Shown: piece after piece, positions 62,307 to 64,000 of the stretch | Layout of the letters: each line of letters opens with the position of its first letter | Position numbering within the stretch: position 1 is the stretch's first letter | Source of the DNA: Skeletonema tropicum | Lineage: Eukaryota > Bacillariophyta > Thalassiosirophyceae > Thalassiosirales > Thalassiosiraceae | Assembly (NCBI GenBank): GCA_037178625.1 | Contig: CM074131.1 | Coordinates: 2,046,001-2,110,000 of the forward strand | DNA length: 64,000 bases | Reading direction: 5' to 3' | Notes under the pieces: model-generated | Database searches by the model: none | What the model was told of the DNA's origin: nothing | What the model saw: only the letters and a program-made list of their open reading frames with translations | Translations under genes and position numbers: made by a program

Positions 62307-64000
62307 TCAAGCTTTCGTGAATCGTGCTTGCACATACTGTTCAAACTTTTTGCATGTCTTCAAGAATCCACCATCTTCATCTGTATCGGCTAGAACTGAA
62401 TCACCGTCAACGATACGAATACGCATGTCTAAATCAACATCAGTATCAGTTGTACCAGATGAGCACTGGGCAAGTTTTGCATCATAGCTCTCTTTTTCTT
62501 CCTTCAACACATCTTCAACACTCTGCTTCAATTCATTCACCCAGGCGTCACCCGTAAGAGGTGCGCCGGTTAGATTTTCAACAAGAGAGAGGAAAGGTTC
62601 TGAGTTACCTGGCTTCCAATAGGCTTCAGTGAGAGTTGGTCCCACAGAAGGGTTATCGGTAATGTACTTGTCACGATTCAAGAAGAATTCCCTGGTTTGA
62701 TGAACACCCATCTCAGCTAGCACATACCCGTGATAATAGCAGCTCGCTTCATCAGATAGAATATGAGGCACCGAAAGCAAAGGACGTGCTGACAATCCTC
62801 CCTGGATATCCTTCTCTACTTTATCGGCCAAGGCTTTGATCGATTCAGCTGTCACATCCTCCTCTGGCATCTCGTACAATGCTCGTTCGAAGTATGGCAC
62901 CGCGATCATAGCCCGAAGTGCAAAGACTTTGTATGGATGAGTTGCCTTGATTTGTTCAGCTACCAAATCCCATGGGATGGCCTCACCTTCTCTCGAGATT
63001 GCATACTTAGCCATCCAATCAGCATCTCCCACCAAAGAGTCGAGAAACATTGATTGCAACTCAGCATAGGCAACAGAAGTTGGCGACCGCTCTTGAGCAA
63101 ATAAAGGTGAGGGCATTTGAATATTGGCAAAGTGTGCGGCGTGACCTGCCTCGTGCATCAAAGTTGTGAGCCCTGTATACCCTGAGCCGATAGCTGACGG
63201 ATCGGCAAGACTAGTAAAATGTGTAGTGGAAGGCTGCCAAGTTCCGTCAGGTTTGACCCACGCAGGTTGTGGCCAGTGGCAAAAGCCGTTCGAGTATTTG
63301 CCCTTGCGATCAAGCAAATCAAGATCCATTTTTGCTTGCTTGTACGAAATGTTCATAGCAGCAAACGACCTACCCCATTGCTCGACAGATTTTTCAAACG
63401 GAAAGTATGGATCCATCCGACGAACAATATCTCCGCTCATTAAAAACCCTTGGTTCCATGGAGAAAGTGCTGATTCTCCTCCCTTTTCTGCAGCAAACTG
63501 CTCCCTGGCAGACTCCATAATAGGACGTGTTCCAGCCTCCAAGGTGTCCAATATTTCGAATAATGCAATCTTACCAAATCCTTCAGCGTTTGAAACTTTG
63601 TAGTCATAAAAATCGAGAAATCCGAGCTTCTTTGCCATCCTGTTCCTAACTTTGACGAGCTCGACAAAGCCATTCTCTGTCACAAAATCTCCAATTTTTG
63701 TCAAGCCTTCATAGCAAGCTTTACGGGTAGCCTCATCAGGGTCAACACGTACTTTGTTACGCAAACCAACAGAGGACATTTCTTCGAATTTTCCATCAAT
63801 AGTTGCCCCAAGAGTGAGTGTGTTACGGGCAGCTTCTAATCCACCCTCAATTTTGGTGGCCTCAGCACGTAGAGTTTTAGCTTCTTCCGACTCCATGATG
63901 TAGCAGCCGAAGGTACGCTCTAACATCTTGAGTGTTTTCGCCTCAACACTATCTTCTGGTACTTTCAAGAGTAGTTCACGTGTTTTTGATAGCTTTTCCT
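62307..64000 (-). CDS. Peptidase family M3 metallopeptidase (oligopeptidase F/thimet-like), 5' end off window
   Basis: The frame stays open from the window edge to the stop at 62307 (over 560 residues seen), so the N-terminus lies beyond 64000. The zinc site HEAGH is at 63141-63158 on the minus strand, in TGLTTLMHEAGHAAHF, with the third ligand Glu in ERSPTSVAYAELQSMFLDSL. The flanking helical pieces (MAKKLGFLDFYDYKVSNAEGFG; DDIVRRMDPYFPFEKSVEQ-type) match M3 oligopeptidases. M3 enzymes degrade short peptides in cytosol, mitochondria or plastids. Where this one acts is unknown, as the N-terminus is not visible. The tail is acidic. Confidence 0.88.
   Translation of the reverse strand, partial: EKLSKTRELLLKVPEDSVEAKTLKMLERTFGCYIMESEEAKTLRAEATKIEGGLEAARNTLTLGATIDGKFEEMSSVGLRNKVRVDPDEATRKACYEGLTKIGDFVTENGFVELVKVRNRMAKKLGFLDFYDYKVSNAEGFGKIALFEILDTLEAGTRPIMESAREQFAAEKGGESALSPWNQGFLMSGDIVRRMDPYFPFEKSVEQWGRSFAAMNISYKQAKMDLDLLDRKGKYSNGFCHWPQPAWVKPDGTWQPSTTHFTSLADPSAIGSGYTGLTTLMHEAGHAAHFANIQMPSPLFAQERSPTSVAYAELQSMFLDSLVGDADWMAKYAISREGEAIPWDLVAEQIKATHPYKVFALRAMIAVPYFERALYEMPEEDVTAESIKALADKVEKDIQGGLSARPLLSVPHILSDEASCYYHGYVLAEMGVHQTREFFLNRDKYITDNPSVGPTLTEAYWKPGNSEPFLSLVENLTGAPLTGDAWVNELKQSVEDVLKEEKESYDAKLAQCSSGTTDTDVDLDMRIRIVDGDSVLADTDEDGGFLKTCKKFEQYVQARFTKA

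Overview
The window looks like nuclear DNA from a diatom, probably centric. I see about 28 protein genes, short GT-AG introns (roughly 80-320 bp) and a nuclear tRNA-Ser. Two genes encode divergent diatom-style cyclins. Several proteins start with a signal peptide followed by an 'A-F' type junction (SET protein, Nudix protein, prolyl-hydroxylase-like protein, arogenate dehydrogenase), the usual bipartite plastid presequence of diatoms. I did not assign a species.

Layout. 0-5.2 kb: two head-to-head paralogs, each fusing a four-helix DUF4239-like membrane domain to a chalcone-isomerase-like domain. 5.7-9.9 kb: a degenerate ornithine-decarboxylase-like pseudoenzyme, a broken PLP aminotransferase abutting a fold-back palindrome, and a tail-anchored Ser-rich protein. 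9.9-31.6 kb: mostly housekeeping genes (coatomer alpha, a CgeB-type glycosyltransferase, a ferredoxin-metallo-beta-lactamase fusion, the Nup98-Nup96 precursor, a zinc-finger SDR, an amino-acid transporter, a DTW-domain protein, ALG3, a SET-domain protein). 32-44.6 kb: cyclin, ARP4-like actin-related protein, patatin-like hydrolase, NDR-type kinase, Nudix hydrolase, 2OG-Fe(II) oxygenase, then two convergent genes with PUB domains (PDZ-PUB and PUB-UBX), likely CDC48/p97 cofactors.

44.7-51 kb is the accessory part. A decayed Crypton-like tyrosine-recombinase element lies between two identical 293-bp copies of the 5' end of a RING-like gene. TMCO1 follows, then a roughly 1.6-kb stretch bounded by imperfect terminal inverted repeats. 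51-64 kb: a thioredoxin-like membrane protein, arogenate dehydrogenase, a fatty-acyl-AMP ligase fused to an acyl carrier domain and ending in a CaaX-like box, a DUF3605 protein, a second cyclin, RAD51C, tRNA-Ser(GCU), a ~189-bp minisatellite, and an M3 metallopeptidase running off the right edge.

The genes do not form one pathway. Local groupings with a possible shared theme are the DUF4239-CHI pair and the convergent CDC48-cofactor pair. The strongest candidates for something undescribed are the DUF4239-CHI fusion pair, the CaaX-terminated FAAL-ACP protein, the catalytically dead ODC-like protein and the PUB pair. All functional calls come from reading motifs by eye; no database search was run.
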